A DNA stretch of 64,000 nucleotides from an uncultured Lachnospiraceae bacterium (GTDB taxonomy: Bacteria > Bacillota > Clostridia > Lachnospirales > Lachnospiraceae). Shown one piece after another: positions 17,088 to 26,517 of this stretch (position 1 is the first letter of the stretch; the number at the start of each line of letters is the position of its first letter). Below the pieces are notes generated by a model. The model was not told where the DNA came from and did no database searches. It saw only the letters and a program-made list of their open reading frames with translations. The stretch lies in assembly GCA_949051815.1 (NCBI GenBank), contig CARQVR010000004.1, forward strand, positions 11,272 through 75,271, written 5' to 3'. The translations under genes and the position numbers were made by a program.

Positions 17088-19148
17088 ATGAAAAATACGG
17101 TAAAATTAAAAGGGAGGATGAAAACGTATCTGCAATCCTCCTTATATCTGGGATTTTTACTTGCGGTTGTGGATATTTTAGTCTATATGCTGGATTATCG
17201 GGCGGGGCTTGTGGTGACCGCATTTTTAATTTTCTATTTCGCGGTCGTAACGTCCATGATGCTGTATAATAAGCCGATCATTATGAATGAGCTGATCAGC
17301 TTTGCAACCCAGTACGGACAGATTCAGAGACGGCTTTTGCGGGATCTGGAATTGCCCCATGCCCTTCTGGATGATATGGGAAAAATTATCTGGACAAATA
17401 TCGCCTTTGAACGGCTTACCCATCAGGAGAAGGGCTACCGGAAGTCGGTTACCACCCTTTTCCCGTCGATCACGAAGGACAACCTTCCCGGACGGGATGG
17501 CGGGGACGAGATCGAGTACCGGGTAGAATACGAAAACGGCAATTACATGGCGAAGCTGAAAAAAATCTCTCTGAAAGAGATGGCGGAAAACAGTGACATC
17601 ATCGAGGCGAAGGGCTATGACGGTTATCTGATTGCACTCTATCTGTTTGACGAGACGGCATTGCAGATCGCCTTGAAGGAAGTGGACGACCAGTCTCTTG
17701 CGGTGGCGCTTATTTATCTGGATAACTACGAGGAAGCGCTGGAGAGCGTGGAGGAGGTCAGGCGTTCTCTACTGATCGCCCTGATCGACCGGAAAGTGAA
17801 TAAATACATTGCCGCACTGGACGGCATTTGCAAAAAGCTGGAAAAGGACAAATATCTGGTCATTATGCGAAAGGAAGCGGCGACCCATTTACAGGAGAGC
17901 CGGTTTGATATTCTGGAGGATGTGAAGACGGTCAATATCGGTAACGAAATGGCTGTGACCATAAGCATCGGTATGGGCCTGAACGGACTCTCCTACGCGC
18001 AGAACTACGAATTTGCGAGAAACGCCATAGATATCGCGCTTGGCCGGGGCGGCGATCAGGCGGTGGTGAAGGTGCCGGAAAACGTGATTTATTACGGCGG
18101 CAAGAGCCAGCAGATGGAGAAGAGTACACGCGTCAAAGCCAGAGTTAAGGCACACGCCCTGCGGGAAATTATTTCCGTCAAGGACGAGGTCTATGTGATG
18201 GGCCACCGCATGGGGGATGTGGACAGCTTCGGTGCGTCCGTTGGAATTTACCGCATAGCGGAGGCGCTTGATAAAAAGGCGCATATCGTTTTAAACGACG
18301 TGACTTCTTCCATGCAGCCCATGGTGGAAATGTTCCGGAACAACGAGGACTATGCGGAGGATATGATTATTAACAGCCAGCTCGCATTAGAGACGGTTGG
18401 AAACAACGCGGTGCTTGTGGTGGTGGATGTGAATAAGCCAAGCATTACGGAGTGCCCCGAGCTTTTGAAGCGCTGTAAGTCCATTGTGGTGCTGGATCAT
18501 CACAGACAGGGCACGGAAATTATCGAGAATGCAACGCTTTCTTATATAGAGGCATATGCGTCCTCGGCCTGCGAAATGGTGTCGGAAATTCTGCAATACA
18601 TCAGCGATGACTTAAGGCTCCGGTCCGAGGAAGCGGACTGCATGTATTCTGGCATCATGATAGATACCAACAACTTCATGACAAAGACGGGCGTCAGAAC
18701 CTTCGAGGCGGCGGCATTCCTCCGCAGAAACGGCGCGGACGTGACCCGTGTGAGGAAGCTGTTCCGGGACGATGCGGCGGAGTACAAGGCGAAGGCGGAC
18801 GCGGTCAGTCAGGCGGAAATTTACAGGCGTTTTTATGCGATATCCGTTTGTACGGGCGAGGATGTGGTCAGTCCCACCGTGGTGGGCGCGCAGGCAGCCA
18901 ACGAGCTGCTCAATATCAAGGGCATACGGGCCAGCTTTATCCTGACCCGGTATAACGGAATGATCTACATCAGCGCGCGCTCCATCGACGAGGTAAACGT
19001 GCAGGTTATTATGGAGAGAATGGGCGGCGGCGGCCATCTGAACATAGCCGGGGCGCAGCTTGAAAACGGCACCATAGAGGAAGGCATTGCAAGTATCAAG
19101 AGAACGCTTGACACCATGATAGAAGAGGGCGAACTGAACGCGGATTAA
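17088..19148 (+). CDS. gdpP: c-di-AMP phosphodiesterase GdpP (DHH-DHHA1)
   Basis: A membrane enzyme that hydrolyses c-di-AMP. The 686-residue product has two N-terminal transmembrane helices, a short PAS-like region (around ELPHALLDDMGKIIW), a degenerate GGDEF-like domain without the GGDEF signature, then a DHH domain with MGHRMGDVDSFG and LDHH (Asp470-His471-His472), and a DHHA1 domain ending in GGGGHLNIAGA. This is the full GdpP layout and length. I chose the ATG at 17088, preceded by AGAGGA six bases upstream, over an ATG 48 bases earlier that lacks a site. It is followed by rplI after 20 bases and then dnaB, the standard Firmicutes order, so co-transcription is likely. Confidence 0.95.
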   Translation: MKNTVKLKGRMKTYLQSSLYLGFLLAVVDILVYMLDYRAGLVVTAFLIFYFAVVTSMMLYNKPIIMNELISFATQYGQIQRRLLRDLELPHALLDDMGKIIWTNIAFERLTHQEKGYRKSVTTLFPSITKDNLPGRDGGDEIEYRVEYENGNYMAKLKKISLKEMAENSDIIEAKGYDGYLIALYLFDETALQIALKEVDDQSLAVALIYLDNYEEALESVEEVRRSLLIALIDRKVNKYIAALDGICKKLEKDKYLVIMRKEAATHLQESRFDILEDVKTVNIGNEMAVTISIGMGLNGLSYAQNYEFARNAIDIALGRGGDQAVVKVPENVIYYGGKSQQMEKSTRVKARVKAHALREIISVKDEVYVMGHRMGDVDSFGASVGIYRIAEALDKKAHIVLNDVTSSMQPMVEMFRNNEDYAEDMIINSQLALETVGNNAVLVVVDVNKPSITECPELLKRCKSIVVLDHHRQGTEIIENATLSYIEAYASSACEMVSEILQYISDDLRLRSEEADCMYSGIMIDTNNFMTKTGVRTFEAAAFLRRNGADVTRVRKLFRDDAAEYKAKADAVSQAEIYRRFYAISVCTGEDVVSPTVVGAQAANELLNIKGIRASFILTRYNGMIYISARSIDEVNVQVIMERMGGGGHLNIAGAQLENGTIEEGIASIKRTLDTMIEEGELNAD

Positions 19149-19168
19149 AAGAAAGGAAGCGAAATACC

Positions 19169-19615
19169 ATGCAGATTATATTATTGGAAGATGTAAAGAC
19201 ACTTGGAAAAAAGGGTGAAATCGTTGATGTCAGCGACGGCTATGCGAGAAATTTCGTGCTGCCGAAAAAGCTGGGCGTGGAGGCGAATGCGAAGAATAAG
19301 AACGACTTAAAGCTCCAAAAAGCCAACGCGGACAAGCTGGCAAAGGAACAGCTTGAGGCGGCGAAGGAACTGGCCGGGGTGCTGGAGACGAAGGAAGTGA
19401 TCCTGAAAATGAAATCCGGCGAGGGCGGCAGGGCTTTCGGTTCGGTTTCCTCTAAGGAAATCGCGCAGGCAGCCAAAGAACAGTGCGGTTTGGAGTTAGA
19501 CAAGAAGAAAATACAGCTTCCGGAGCCTATTAAGGCGCTGGGCGTTTACGAGGTGGCTGTGAAACTGCACCCGAAGGTGACGGGAAAGCTGAAAGTAAAA
19601 GTGACGGAAGCCTGA
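19169..19615 (+). CDS. rplI: 50S ribosomal protein L9
   Basis: A 148-residue L9 with the typical N-terminal domain (MQIILLEDVKTLGKKGEIV, then GYARNFVLPKKL), a long charged helix rich in Lys, Glu and Ala (about residues 40-75) and the C-terminal RNA-binding domain ending in KVTEA. L9 binds 23S rRNA near L1. It lies between gdpP and dnaB as in other Firmicutes. GGAAG lies upstream of the start. Confidence 0.97.
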   Translation: MQIILLEDVKTLGKKGEIVDVSDGYARNFVLPKKLGVEANAKNKNDLKLQKANADKLAKEQLEAAKELAGVLETKEVILKMKSGEGGRAFGSVSSKEIAQAAKEQCGLELDKKKIQLPEPIKALGVYEVAVKLHPKVTGKLKVKVTEA

Positions 19616-19703
19616 AAATGCGGATCGCGGTGTATGAAGGGGCAGCTTTGTGCGGTGCATGAGGACGTACAGAGGCGGCTTTAACGGTTAACGGAGGTCG
19701 ATT

Positions 19704-21038
19704 TTGGCAGAGGAGACACTACTGAAAAGAATATTGCCTCACAGCATGGAGGCGGAGCAGTCCGTCGTCGGCGCCATGATTATGGACAGGGAAGCCATTG
19801 TGGCAGCCTCCGAGATCGTGCTGGGAGAAGATTTTTATAATAAACAGTACGGCGTTCTGTTCGATGCGATGGTAGAACTGAATGACGAGGGAAAGCCGGT
19901 GGATCTGGTGACCCTGCAGGACAGGCTTCGGGAAAAGGACGTGCCTCCGGAGGTCAGCAGCCCTGAATTTATCAGAGACTTAATTACGGCGGTGCCGACG
20001 TCGGCGAATGTAAAGTACTACGCCGGCATAGTCGCGGATAAGGCGGTGCTTAGACGGCTGATCCGCCTGAATGAAGAGATCGCCAACGACTGCTATGTGG
20101 GCAAGGAAAGTCTGGACACCATTCTGGAAGATACCGAGAAGCGGGTGTTCGATCTCGTGCAGAGACGGGGCGGCGCCGAGTTCGTTCCCATCCGTCAGAT
20201 CGTGATGAACGCCATGGATAACATCGAGCGCGCCTCCCACAATAAAGGAAATGTGACAGGGGTGGCGACGGGCTTTCTGGATCTTGACTACAGAACTGCG
20301 GGACTACAGCCCTCGGACCTGATTCTGATTGCGGCCAGACCGTCCATGGGAAAGACGGCCTTTGTCCTGAATGTGGCCCAATACGTCGCCTTTAAGCAGA
20401 ATAAAACCGTGGCCATATTCAGCCTGGAAATGTCCAAGGAGCAGTTGGTGAACCGCCTGTTTTCCATGGAATCCCGTGTGGACTCCCAGCATCTGCGGAC
20501 GGGTAATCTGACGGACGCGGAGTGGGAAAAGCTGATCGAGAGTGCGGCCCAGATTGGCAAATCCAATCTGATCATAGACGATACGCCGGGTATCAGCATT
20601 TCGGAGATGCGCTCCAAGTGCCGTAAATATAAGCTGGAGCACAATCTGGAAATGATTATTATAGACTATCTGCAATTGATGTCGGGAAGCGGCCGTTCCA
20701 CGGATTCCAGACAGCAGGAAATTTCCGATATCTCCCGCTCCCTAAAGGCTCTTGCCAGAGAGCTGCACGTGCCGGTGGTGGCATTGTCACAGCTTTCCCG
20801 TGCAGTGGAGCAGCGGCCTGACCACAGACCCATGCTTTCGGATCTGCGTGAGTCAGGCGCAATCGAGCAGGACGCGGACGTGGTGATGTTCATATACCGC
20901 GACGATTATTATAATAAGGATACCGAGCGGAAAGGCATTGCGGAAATTATTATAGCGAAACAGAGAAACGGCCCGATCGGCACAGTGGAGCTGGTCTGGC
21001 TGCCGGATTATACGAAGTTTGCAAACTTAGCCAAATAG
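19704..21038 (+). CDS. dnaB: Replicative DNA helicase
   Basis: A 444-residue DnaB, the hexameric helicase that opens the replication fork. The N-terminal helical domain (PHSMEAEQSVVGAMI) binds primase. The C-terminal RecA-like domain carries Walker A in ARPSMGKTAF, Walker B in MIIIDYLQLM, and the SRAVEQRPDHRPMLSDLRESG segment. Length and motifs are complete; there is no intein. The start is TTG at 19704, six bases after GGAGG; no ATG is better placed. It is the last gene of the gdpP-rplI-dnaB block, followed by a terminator. Confidence 0.97.
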   Translation: MAEETLLKRILPHSMEAEQSVVGAMIMDREAIVAASEIVLGEDFYNKQYGVLFDAMVELNDEGKPVDLVTLQDRLREKDVPPEVSSPEFIRDLITAVPTSANVKYYAGIVADKAVLRRLIRLNEEIANDCYVGKESLDTILEDTEKRVFDLVQRRGGAEFVPIRQIVMNAMDNIERASHNKGNVTGVATGFLDLDYRTAGLQPSDLILIAARPSMGKTAFVLNVAQYVAFKQNKTVAIFSLEMSKEQLVNRLFSMESRVDSQHLRTGNLTDAEWEKLIESAAQIGKSNLIIDDTPGISISEMRSKCRKYKLEHNLEMIIIDYLQLMSGSGRSTDSRQQEISDISRSLKALARELHVPVVALSQLSRAVEQRPDHRPMLSDLRESGAIEQDADVVMFIYRDDYYNKDTERKGIAEIIIAKQRNGPIGTVELVWLPDYTKFANLAK

Positions 21039-21061
21039 TCCGGCCAGACAGAAACTTACGA

Positions 21062-21094
21062 AAGAGACGACCCATAACCGGGCGTCTCTTTTTG
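21062..21094 (+). terminator. Terminator after dnaB
   Basis: Stem AGAGACG-CCC / GGG-CGTCTCT with one bulged base, 6-nt loop, then a run of five T. Confidence 0.85.
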
Positions 21095-21099
21095 CGCGC

Positions 21100-21215
21100 A
21101 TAAGCAGAGTCATCAAGTGTCAGAGACAGGATGCGTGCCTGCACGCAAGACGGACTATGACACTTGATGACGAGCAACGCGAACGAGAAATGCGGAGCAT
21201 TTCGAGTCTGCTTAT
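21100..21215. other. Multi-branched inverted-repeat element, possible structured RNA
   Basis: An outer stem ATAAGCAGA / TCTGCTTAT (21100-21108 with 21207-21215) encloses two arms: a 14-bp perfect stem (21109-21122 with 21158-21171) holding a smaller GCGTGC / GCACGC stem, and a GAAATGC / GCATTTC stem near 21186-21203. The result would be a three-way junction. It has no reading frame and sits between the dnaB terminator and the MerR-type gene. It may be a palindromic repeat element; the GAAATGC-GGA-GCATTTC arm resembles a hairpin near 27.6 kb. Confidence 0.6.
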
Positions 21216-21266
21216 GGGAACATGGTCTGAATAACCTAAAATACTTAATACAGGGGAGGAGCGTAC

Positions 21267-22151
21267 ATGAATGATACCGTTTATTATATTTCAGAGGCAT
21301 CGAAGAAGGTGGAGGTGGAGCCGCATGTGCTCCGCTACTGGGAGGACGAGCTGAAACTGCCGATTGAGCGTAATGAAATGGGGCACCGCTGCTATTCGGA
21401 AAAAGACATCGAAACGCTATGCCGCATCAGGCAGCTTAAGGAGCAGGGATTGCAGCTCAAAGCCATACGGATGGTGCTGCAGGGCGGAGGAGCGGAACTG
21501 TACGGCCGGAAGTATGTGCCCGACGGGGCGTCAGACGGTGCAGAAGCAGGGGGCATAGATGGCGGTGCCGGAGTAAAAGCTGCGAATGGCGGCCCGGGAA
21601 TAAGAGCCGCGGATGACGGTGCAGGAATGAGGTATGCGAATGGCGGCCCGGAGCAGAAAGAGCCGGATGACGCGGAGGAAAAAGGCCGGCAGCCCCATCA
21701 GGGGACAGCAGAATATCCGGAGGAGGAAAGGAATCCGGTTGAAAAAAAAGTGGAGGAATTGGTTATGAAGAAAGCAAGAAAGTATATGGTTACTATGTCC
21801 AAGGGAAAGGAGACGGTTCTGGAAATGCCGGAGGAAGGGCAGGAACTAAAGGAATACGAAGAGCCTTTAGACGCGGAGAAAGAGAAAAAGGCAAAGCGCC
21901 TGCAATATCTTTTACAGCACATGGTGACTGATGCGGTCAAAAACGCCAACCGGGAAATGTGCACAGAAATCAAGGAAAGTATTTTAAAGGAGCTGGATTA
22001 TCAGTTCCGGCAGCAGGAGGAGCGGGACGAGGAGCGGAAAAAGCGCGATGAGGAGCATTACCGCAAAATCGACGAAATGATAAGCCAGCGCCGCCGTCCG
22101 GGAGAAAAGTTTATAAGAGGCAAAAAGAAAGAACCGCTCTCCCAAAAATGA
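21267..22151 (+). CDS. MerR-type DNA-binding protein with low-complexity linker
   Basis: The first 70 residues form a MerR-family winged helix-turn-helix (YYISEASKKVEVEPHVLRYW, then RNEMGHRCYSEKDIETL). An 18-residue Gly/Ala-rich repeat follows (two imperfect copies, about residues 93-128, from a 54-bp DNA repeat), then a charged, probably helical region and a Glu/Arg/Lys-rich C-terminal coiled-coil segment (about 235-285). There is no effector-binding domain like that of BmrR or metal-responsive MerR, so it resembles RacA-like or structural MerR proteins more than drug sensors. The target is unknown. GGAGGA precedes the start at normal spacing. It follows dnaB but is separated by a terminator and a structured element. 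Confidence 0.75.
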   Translation: MNDTVYYISEASKKVEVEPHVLRYWEDELKLPIERNEMGHRCYSEKDIETLCRIRQLKEQGLQLKAIRMVLQGGGAELYGRKYVPDGASDGAEAGGIDGGAGVKAANGGPGIRAADDGAGMRYANGGPEQKEPDDAEEKGRQPHQGTAEYPEEERNPVEKKVEELVMKKARKYMVTMSKGKETVLEMPEEGQELKEYEEPLDAEKEKKAKRLQYLLQHMVTDAVKNANREMCTEIKESILKELDYQFRQQEERDEERKKRDEEHYRKIDEMISQRRRPGEKFIRGKKKEPLSQK

Positions 22152-22174
22152 ATACACATTTCCGGGAGACGGTC
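22131..22174 (-). terminator. Possible terminator of the ferredoxin gene
   Basis: Minus-strand stem ACCGTCTCCC / GGGAGAGCGGT with an inner AAATG / CATTT pairing, followed by a T-rich stretch. It overlaps the 3' end of the convergent MerR-type gene. Confidence 0.5.
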
Positions 22175-22200
22175 CCCTCAATCATTTGCCGGAATTTCCA

Positions 22201-22371
22201 TTAGCCCTGAGAAATAGCACCTGTCGGGCAAGCGCCTGCACAGGAACCGCAGTCGATGCACTTAGCGGGATCAATCTCGAACTTACCGTCGCCCATGCTG
22301 ATCGCGCCAACCGGGCACTGAGCCTCACAAGCACCACAAGCTACACAAGCGTCACTGATTACGAATGCCAT
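22201..22371 (-). CDS. Small 2[4Fe-4S] ferredoxin
   Basis: A 56-residue clostridial-type ferredoxin carrying electrons in anaerobic metabolism. Two CxxCxxCxxxCP motifs are intact: CVACGACEAQCPVG (about residues 9-22) and CIDCGSCAGACPTG (about 38-51), each binding one [4Fe-4S] cluster. The start is the ATG at 22371, eight bases after AGGAGG; an ATG two codons earlier is too close to that site. It is a single-gene unit facing the MerR-type gene. Likely partners are hydrogenase, pyruvate:ferredoxin oxidoreductase or Rnf, none of which are in the window. Confidence 0.93.
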   Translation of the reverse strand: MAFVISDACVACGACEAQCPVGAISMGDGKFEIDPAKCIDCGSCAGACPTGAISQG

Positions 22372-22594
22372 GACCATATCCTCCTTATGTCATAAAAATG
22401 GTTGTTAGCAATATAAGCTGCCACGTTCTTATTTTAATATAAACGGAATTAATATACAAGTAGAAAAATATAGCTTTTATGCAGGATATGTCTTGATTTT
22501 CACACCATTGCCAGCTAGAATAAGATTGGACATAAATGCAAGGCGGGCAGGGAAGAGACCTGTTTTCAAAAATACGTTATAGGATGAGATTGTT

Positions 22595-25570
22595 ATGATG
22601 AGTGGAATGAAAAAAATGTCTTTATTTAGAAAAATGCGTAATAATATTCTGGTGCTGGGCGCCTTTATTCTTGTTATTGTATTCTGCGCCATGATCCTGC
22701 GCGATACGCTTTGGCGCAACACCAACCAGATGGGGCTGGCTCTGGTGGAAAACTATACTGCCGCTGAGGAAAGCGGCATCCGCACATGCGAAGCCGTTCT
22801 GGAAATCAGTGTGAATTACATTGAGCAGCGTGAGAAAGAAGACATTACGATTGATGAACTTCGGGAAGGGCTTTACCCCTTTATGGATGGACTCATCAAA
22901 GTTTATGGCGAGGAAAATATCCAGATCTATGGTAAGGCTTTTAACGCTACAGAGATCGTATCAAACAATCCCGAGCTTGAAGAACTTTTTAAGTATAACT
23001 TTCTGGAGTCGGGCTATTATCAGGAGGCGGCTGCCGCGGGAGGGGAAGTCTATGTCTCACCCGTTTACACCGATTATATGACAGAGCTGCCTGTGATTAC
23101 CATGTGTAAGGTGATTCCCTCGACGGGAAGTTATCTTGCCGTTGACCTGATGCCCTCTTTCTTTAATCTGGAGAATGAGGATCTGATTCTGCCGGATGAG
23201 TCGTCCTTCTATCTGGTGGACGAAAAAGGCGGACTGCTGTATTATGAGTCCTGCTGGGACTATGAGCGGGATGAATTTCAGGAATTGGTGCACAGTTACA
23301 TAGAAAGCGCGGTTTGTAACAGCAGCAATCATGTGCTGGAGAACCTGCGCCCCATGGATGGAATCGTCCGAAACGTTTATTTCCAGCATCTGGACAATGG
23401 ATGGATTGGAATTTTAACCATACCGAAGGACAGGATTCTGTCTGGCACCGATACTTTTTACTATATCATTGCCATACTCATTGTGCTGGGTGTTGTCGTG
23501 TTCCTGCTGCAATTAATCAGGGATTACGGAAATCAGAAACGCAATCAGACGCTGCGGGAAGAGAAGGAGAGAATGGCTGCCCAGACGAGGGTTTACCGAA
23601 GCGCTATGGACAGCACGGCCCGCGCATGCAGGGCGATTTACTATATTAATCTGAAAGAAAATTCCTGTGATACCGTATACCCGGATCGCGAAGAGGGAAC
23701 GCCCAGAGAAGACTTTGACGACATGGTGGCGCAAAGCTTTGAAAGCGGCATTATCATGCAGGAGCATGTGGAGCTGGTCAGGGATTTTCTGGATGTGGCG
23801 AATATCCGACGGCAGCTTTCCGACAAGGATCATATGGAATTACAGTTCTTGAGAAAGAAAACGGATGAAGCGGGATATGAATGGTGCTCGATTGCCATTA
23901 CGGTTGCCGAGATGGAGGACGGTGAGCTGTCCGCTATTACCATAGCGATCCGCAGCATCGACGATATGATCCGTCGCGAGGAGGAGCAACGGGAATTGCT
24001 GGCGCAGGCTGTAGAGCGCGCGGAGGCTGCAAACCATGCCAAGAGTGACTTCCTTTCCCGGATGAGCCATGATATCCGCACACCTATGAACGCGATTCTT
24101 GGTATGACTTCCGTGGCGACTATGCATATTGACGAAAAAGACCGCGTGCTGGATGCGCTGGAGAAAATTACGGTTTCCGGTAAGCATCTGCTCGGGCTGA
24201 TTAATGAAGTGCTGGATATGAGCCGCATCGAGAGCGGCAAGGTGAACCTGACGGAAAGCGCCTTTAATATCTCAGATACGATAGAGAGTCTTCTGACTGT
24301 GTTCCGTTCCCAGATGGAGTTCAAGGGGCTTGCGCTGAATGCGGGTATTGCCAAGCTCGAGCACGAGAACGTAGTCGGGGACGAACAGCATTTGCAGCAG
24401 ATATTTATGAATATTATGGGCAATGCAGTGAAATTCACGCCTTCCGGCGGAAAGATCAGCATTCATATTGTGGAGAAGCCTTCCCATATCGAGGGGTATG
24501 GCTGCTACGAGTTTATCTTCGAGGACACCGGCATCGGTATGGCGCCGGAGTATATCCAGAAGATATTTGAGCCCTTTTCCAGAGCGGCGGATTCCAGAAC
24601 GGGCAAGATCGAGGGTACGGGACTTGGCATGTCGATTGCAGTTAATATCGCCCGCATGATGAGGGGAGATATTAAAGTAGAGAGTGAGCTGGGAAAAGGC
24701 TCCAAATTTACGGTTATTGTATATCTGAAACTGGATGACATGACAGCCGCCGATCTGGCCGCCTACAACGGGATGCCGGTGCTCGTGGTGGACGATGAGG
24801 AGACGGCATGTGAGAGCTCCTGTGAGATGCTTAAGAGCCTTGGTATGGACGCAGAGTATGTGACCAGCGGAGAAGCGGCACTTGAGCGCATTTCAGCGAA
24901 GGACAGACCCATCGACGTGATTATTCTCGACTGGAAAATGCCGGGCATGGATGGTCTGGAGACGGCAAAGGATATTCGAAAGACTGTCGGCGATAACATT
25001 CTGATTATTATTCAGTCCGCTTATGATTGGGCAGATATAGAGGCCGAGGCGCTGGATGCGGGAGTGGATGCCTTTATCGGAAAACCGCTGTTTAAATCCC
25101 GTCTGATACGCGTGCTGAAAGAGGCGCTGGAACCGAATCATGAGGAGAAGGTTTCTCCACTGGAGACGTTCAGCCAGCAGGATTTTAGCGGCAGACGGGT
25201 GCTTCTCGTAGAAGACAATGAAATCAATATCGAGGTGGCCAAAGAACTTCTTGGCATGGTAGGCATTCAGGTCGAAATGGCAACGAACGGGCAGTTGGCT
25301 GTAGAAGCCGTACAGGCGAAGGAGCCGGGGTATTTTGACCTGATCTTTATGGATATTCAGATGCCTGTTATGAACGGCTACGAGGCGGCCAGGGCGATTC
25401 GCGCCTCCGGACGGGAGGATCTGAAAAAAATCCCGATTGTGGCCATGACGGCGGACGCTTTTGCGGATGACATCAAAAGAGCGAAGGATGCGGGAATGAA
25501 TGACCATGTTTCCAAGCCTGTAGATATTGAGAGGCTGGAAGAAGCGTTGAAGAAGTGGATCAGAAATTAA
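22595..25570 (+). CDS. Hybrid sensor histidine kinase with two receiver domains
   Basis: A 991-residue membrane kinase. Residues 15-37 and about 285-305 are transmembrane helices enclosing an extracytoplasmic sensor of about 240 residues (Cache-like by size). A PAS-like stretch with a short coiled coil (to about 480) leads to HisKA with the H-box SRMSHDIRTPMNAILG (His492) and HATPase with NAVKFTPSGG, DTGIGM and GTGLGMSI. Two receiver domains follow: one with VVDDEE and phospho-acceptor Asp779 in LDWKMPGMDG, the second with VEDNEIN and Asp920 in MDIQMPVMNG. No HPt domain or DNA-binding output is attached or adjacent, so the phosphorelay partner is elsewhere. It is transcribed alone and convergent with pflA. 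The signal is unknown. Confidence 0.9.
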   Translation: MMSGMKKMSLFRKMRNNILVLGAFILVIVFCAMILRDTLWRNTNQMGLALVENYTAAEESGIRTCEAVLEISVNYIEQREKEDITIDELREGLYPFMDGLIKVYGEENIQIYGKAFNATEIVSNNPELEELFKYNFLESGYYQEAAAAGGEVYVSPVYTDYMTELPVITMCKVIPSTGSYLAVDLMPSFFNLENEDLILPDESSFYLVDEKGGLLYYESCWDYERDEFQELVHSYIESAVCNSSNHVLENLRPMDGIVRNVYFQHLDNGWIGILTIPKDRILSGTDTFYYIIAILIVLGVVVFLLQLIRDYGNQKRNQTLREEKERMAAQTRVYRSAMDSTARACRAIYYINLKENSCDTVYPDREEGTPREDFDDMVAQSFESGIIMQEHVELVRDFLDVANIRRQLSDKDHMELQFLRKKTDEAGYEWCSIAITVAEMEDGELSAITIAIRSIDDMIRREEEQRELLAQAVERAEAANHAKSDFLSRMSHDIRTPMNAILGMTSVATMHIDEKDRVLDALEKITVSGKHLLGLINEVLDMSRIESGKVNLTESAFNISDTIESLLTVFRSQMEFKGLALNAGIAKLEHENVVGDEQHLQQIFMNIMGNAVKFTPSGGKISIHIVEKPSHIEGYGCYEFIFEDTGIGMAPEYIQKIFEPFSRAADSRTGKIEGTGLGMSIAVNIARMMRGDIKVESELGKGSKFTVIVYLKLDDMTAADLAAYNGMPVLVVDDEETACESSCEMLKSLGMDAEYVTSGEAALERISAKDRPIDVIILDWKMPGMDGLETAKDIRKTVGDNILIIIQSAYDWADIEAEALDAGVDAFIGKPLFKSRLIRVLKEALEPNHEEKVSPLETFSQQDFSGRRVLLVEDNEINIEVAKELLGMVGIQVEMATNGQLAVEAVQAKEPGYFDLIFMDIQMPVMNGYEAARAIRASGREDLKKIPIVAMTADAFADDIKRAKDAGMNDHVSKPVDIERLEEALKKWIRN

Positions 25571-25647
25571 TTGTTCGTTTTACAGGATCTTCATGAAAAC
25601 GAGCGGCGCTTCGCGAAACTGATCAGGTGAAAAATTTTAAATTAAAA

Positions 25648-25687
25648 GAAAAGGGGACGGAATCGGTTATCGACTCTGTCCCTTTTT
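25648..25687. terminator. Bidirectional terminator between the hybrid kinase and pflA
   Basis: Stem AAAGGG-GAC / GTCCCTTT with an inner pairing, T-run on the plus strand and A-run on the left arm, so it can serve both convergent genes. Its sequence resembles the terminator at 1919-1949. Confidence 0.75.
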
Positions 25688-25744
25688 GAATGGCTGAATA
25701 TGAAACTAATGAAACGGAACCATTTTCTGAATCAGGTGTACGGT

Positions 25745-26512
25745 CTATGATGCGTGTATGCCAAGCTCCTCCCGGCGTTTGCGCACACCGTCCAGAATGA
25801 CTTTTTTCTTCTCAATCAGCTTATCTTTGTCCATGGCCGGCACGTCTTTCAGCTTGTATTCCATGCCCAGTTTCTCGTACTTGGATTCTCCCATCGTGTG
25901 ATAGGGAAGCGCATCCAGGGCTTTCAGGTTCGTGAAAGCGCCGATAAAGTAACCGAGCTGATACAGATACTTGTCATCGTCTGTGATGCCCGGAACAACG
26001 ACATGGCGAATCCACATATCGACGTGCTTTTCGTTTAAATATTCCGCAAAGGCAAGGATCCCTTCGTTTGGCTGCGAAGTAAGCTCCTTGTGCTTATCCG
26101 GATCTATATGCTTGATATCCAGCATAACCAGATCGGTTAATTCCATTAAATGATCCAGTTTCGCAAGCCATTCCGAGTTCGCGTTTTTCTTGTAGGCAAT
26201 GCCGGAGGAGTCAATGCACGTATGCACATGATTCTTCTTTGCGATGGTAAACAGGTCGATCAGGAAGTCCACCTGCATCAGCGGTTCGCCGCCGGTGACG
26301 GTGATGCCGCCGCCATGATAAAACGCCTCGTTTCTCTTATACTGCTCAAAAATATATTCCGGCTCCATTAACGTGCCGCCGTTCATTTCCCATGTGTCGG
26401 GATTGTGGCAGTAAGCGCACCGCATCGGGCAGCCCTGTACGAACACCACAAAACGGGTTCCCGGGCCGTCTACTGTACCGAAACTCTCTAAAGAATGGAT
26501 TCGTCCCTGCAT
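25745..26512 (-). CDS. pflA: Pyruvate formate-lyase activating enzyme
   Basis: A 255-residue radical SAM enzyme that installs the glycyl radical on pyruvate formate-lyase. The cluster motif CxxxCxxC is seen in GCPMRCAYCHNPDTW (around residues 30-42), followed by the SAM-binding GGEPL segment (ITVTGGEPLMQ). It is the short form without extra ferredoxin domains, matching a PFL activator and not a glycerol dehydratase-type activator. It lies five bases after a 62-codon gene and downstream of the split PFL genes, all on the same strand. A terminator at 26821-26855 separates it from the radical-domain gene, so expression may come from its own promoter or read-through. Confidence 0.95.
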   Translation of the reverse strand: MQGRIHSLESFGTVDGPGTRFVVFVQGCPMRCAYCHNPDTWEMNGGTLMEPEYIFEQYKRNEAFYHGGGITVTGGEPLMQVDFLIDLFTIAKKNHVHTCIDSSGIAYKKNANSEWLAKLDHLMELTDLVMLDIKHIDPDKHKELTSQPNEGILAFAEYLNEKHVDMWIRHVVVPGITDDDKYLYQLGYFIGAFTNLKALDALPYHTMGESKYEKLGMEYKLKDVPAMDKDKLIEKKKVILDGVRKRREELGIHAS

Positions 26513-26517
26513 GATTT

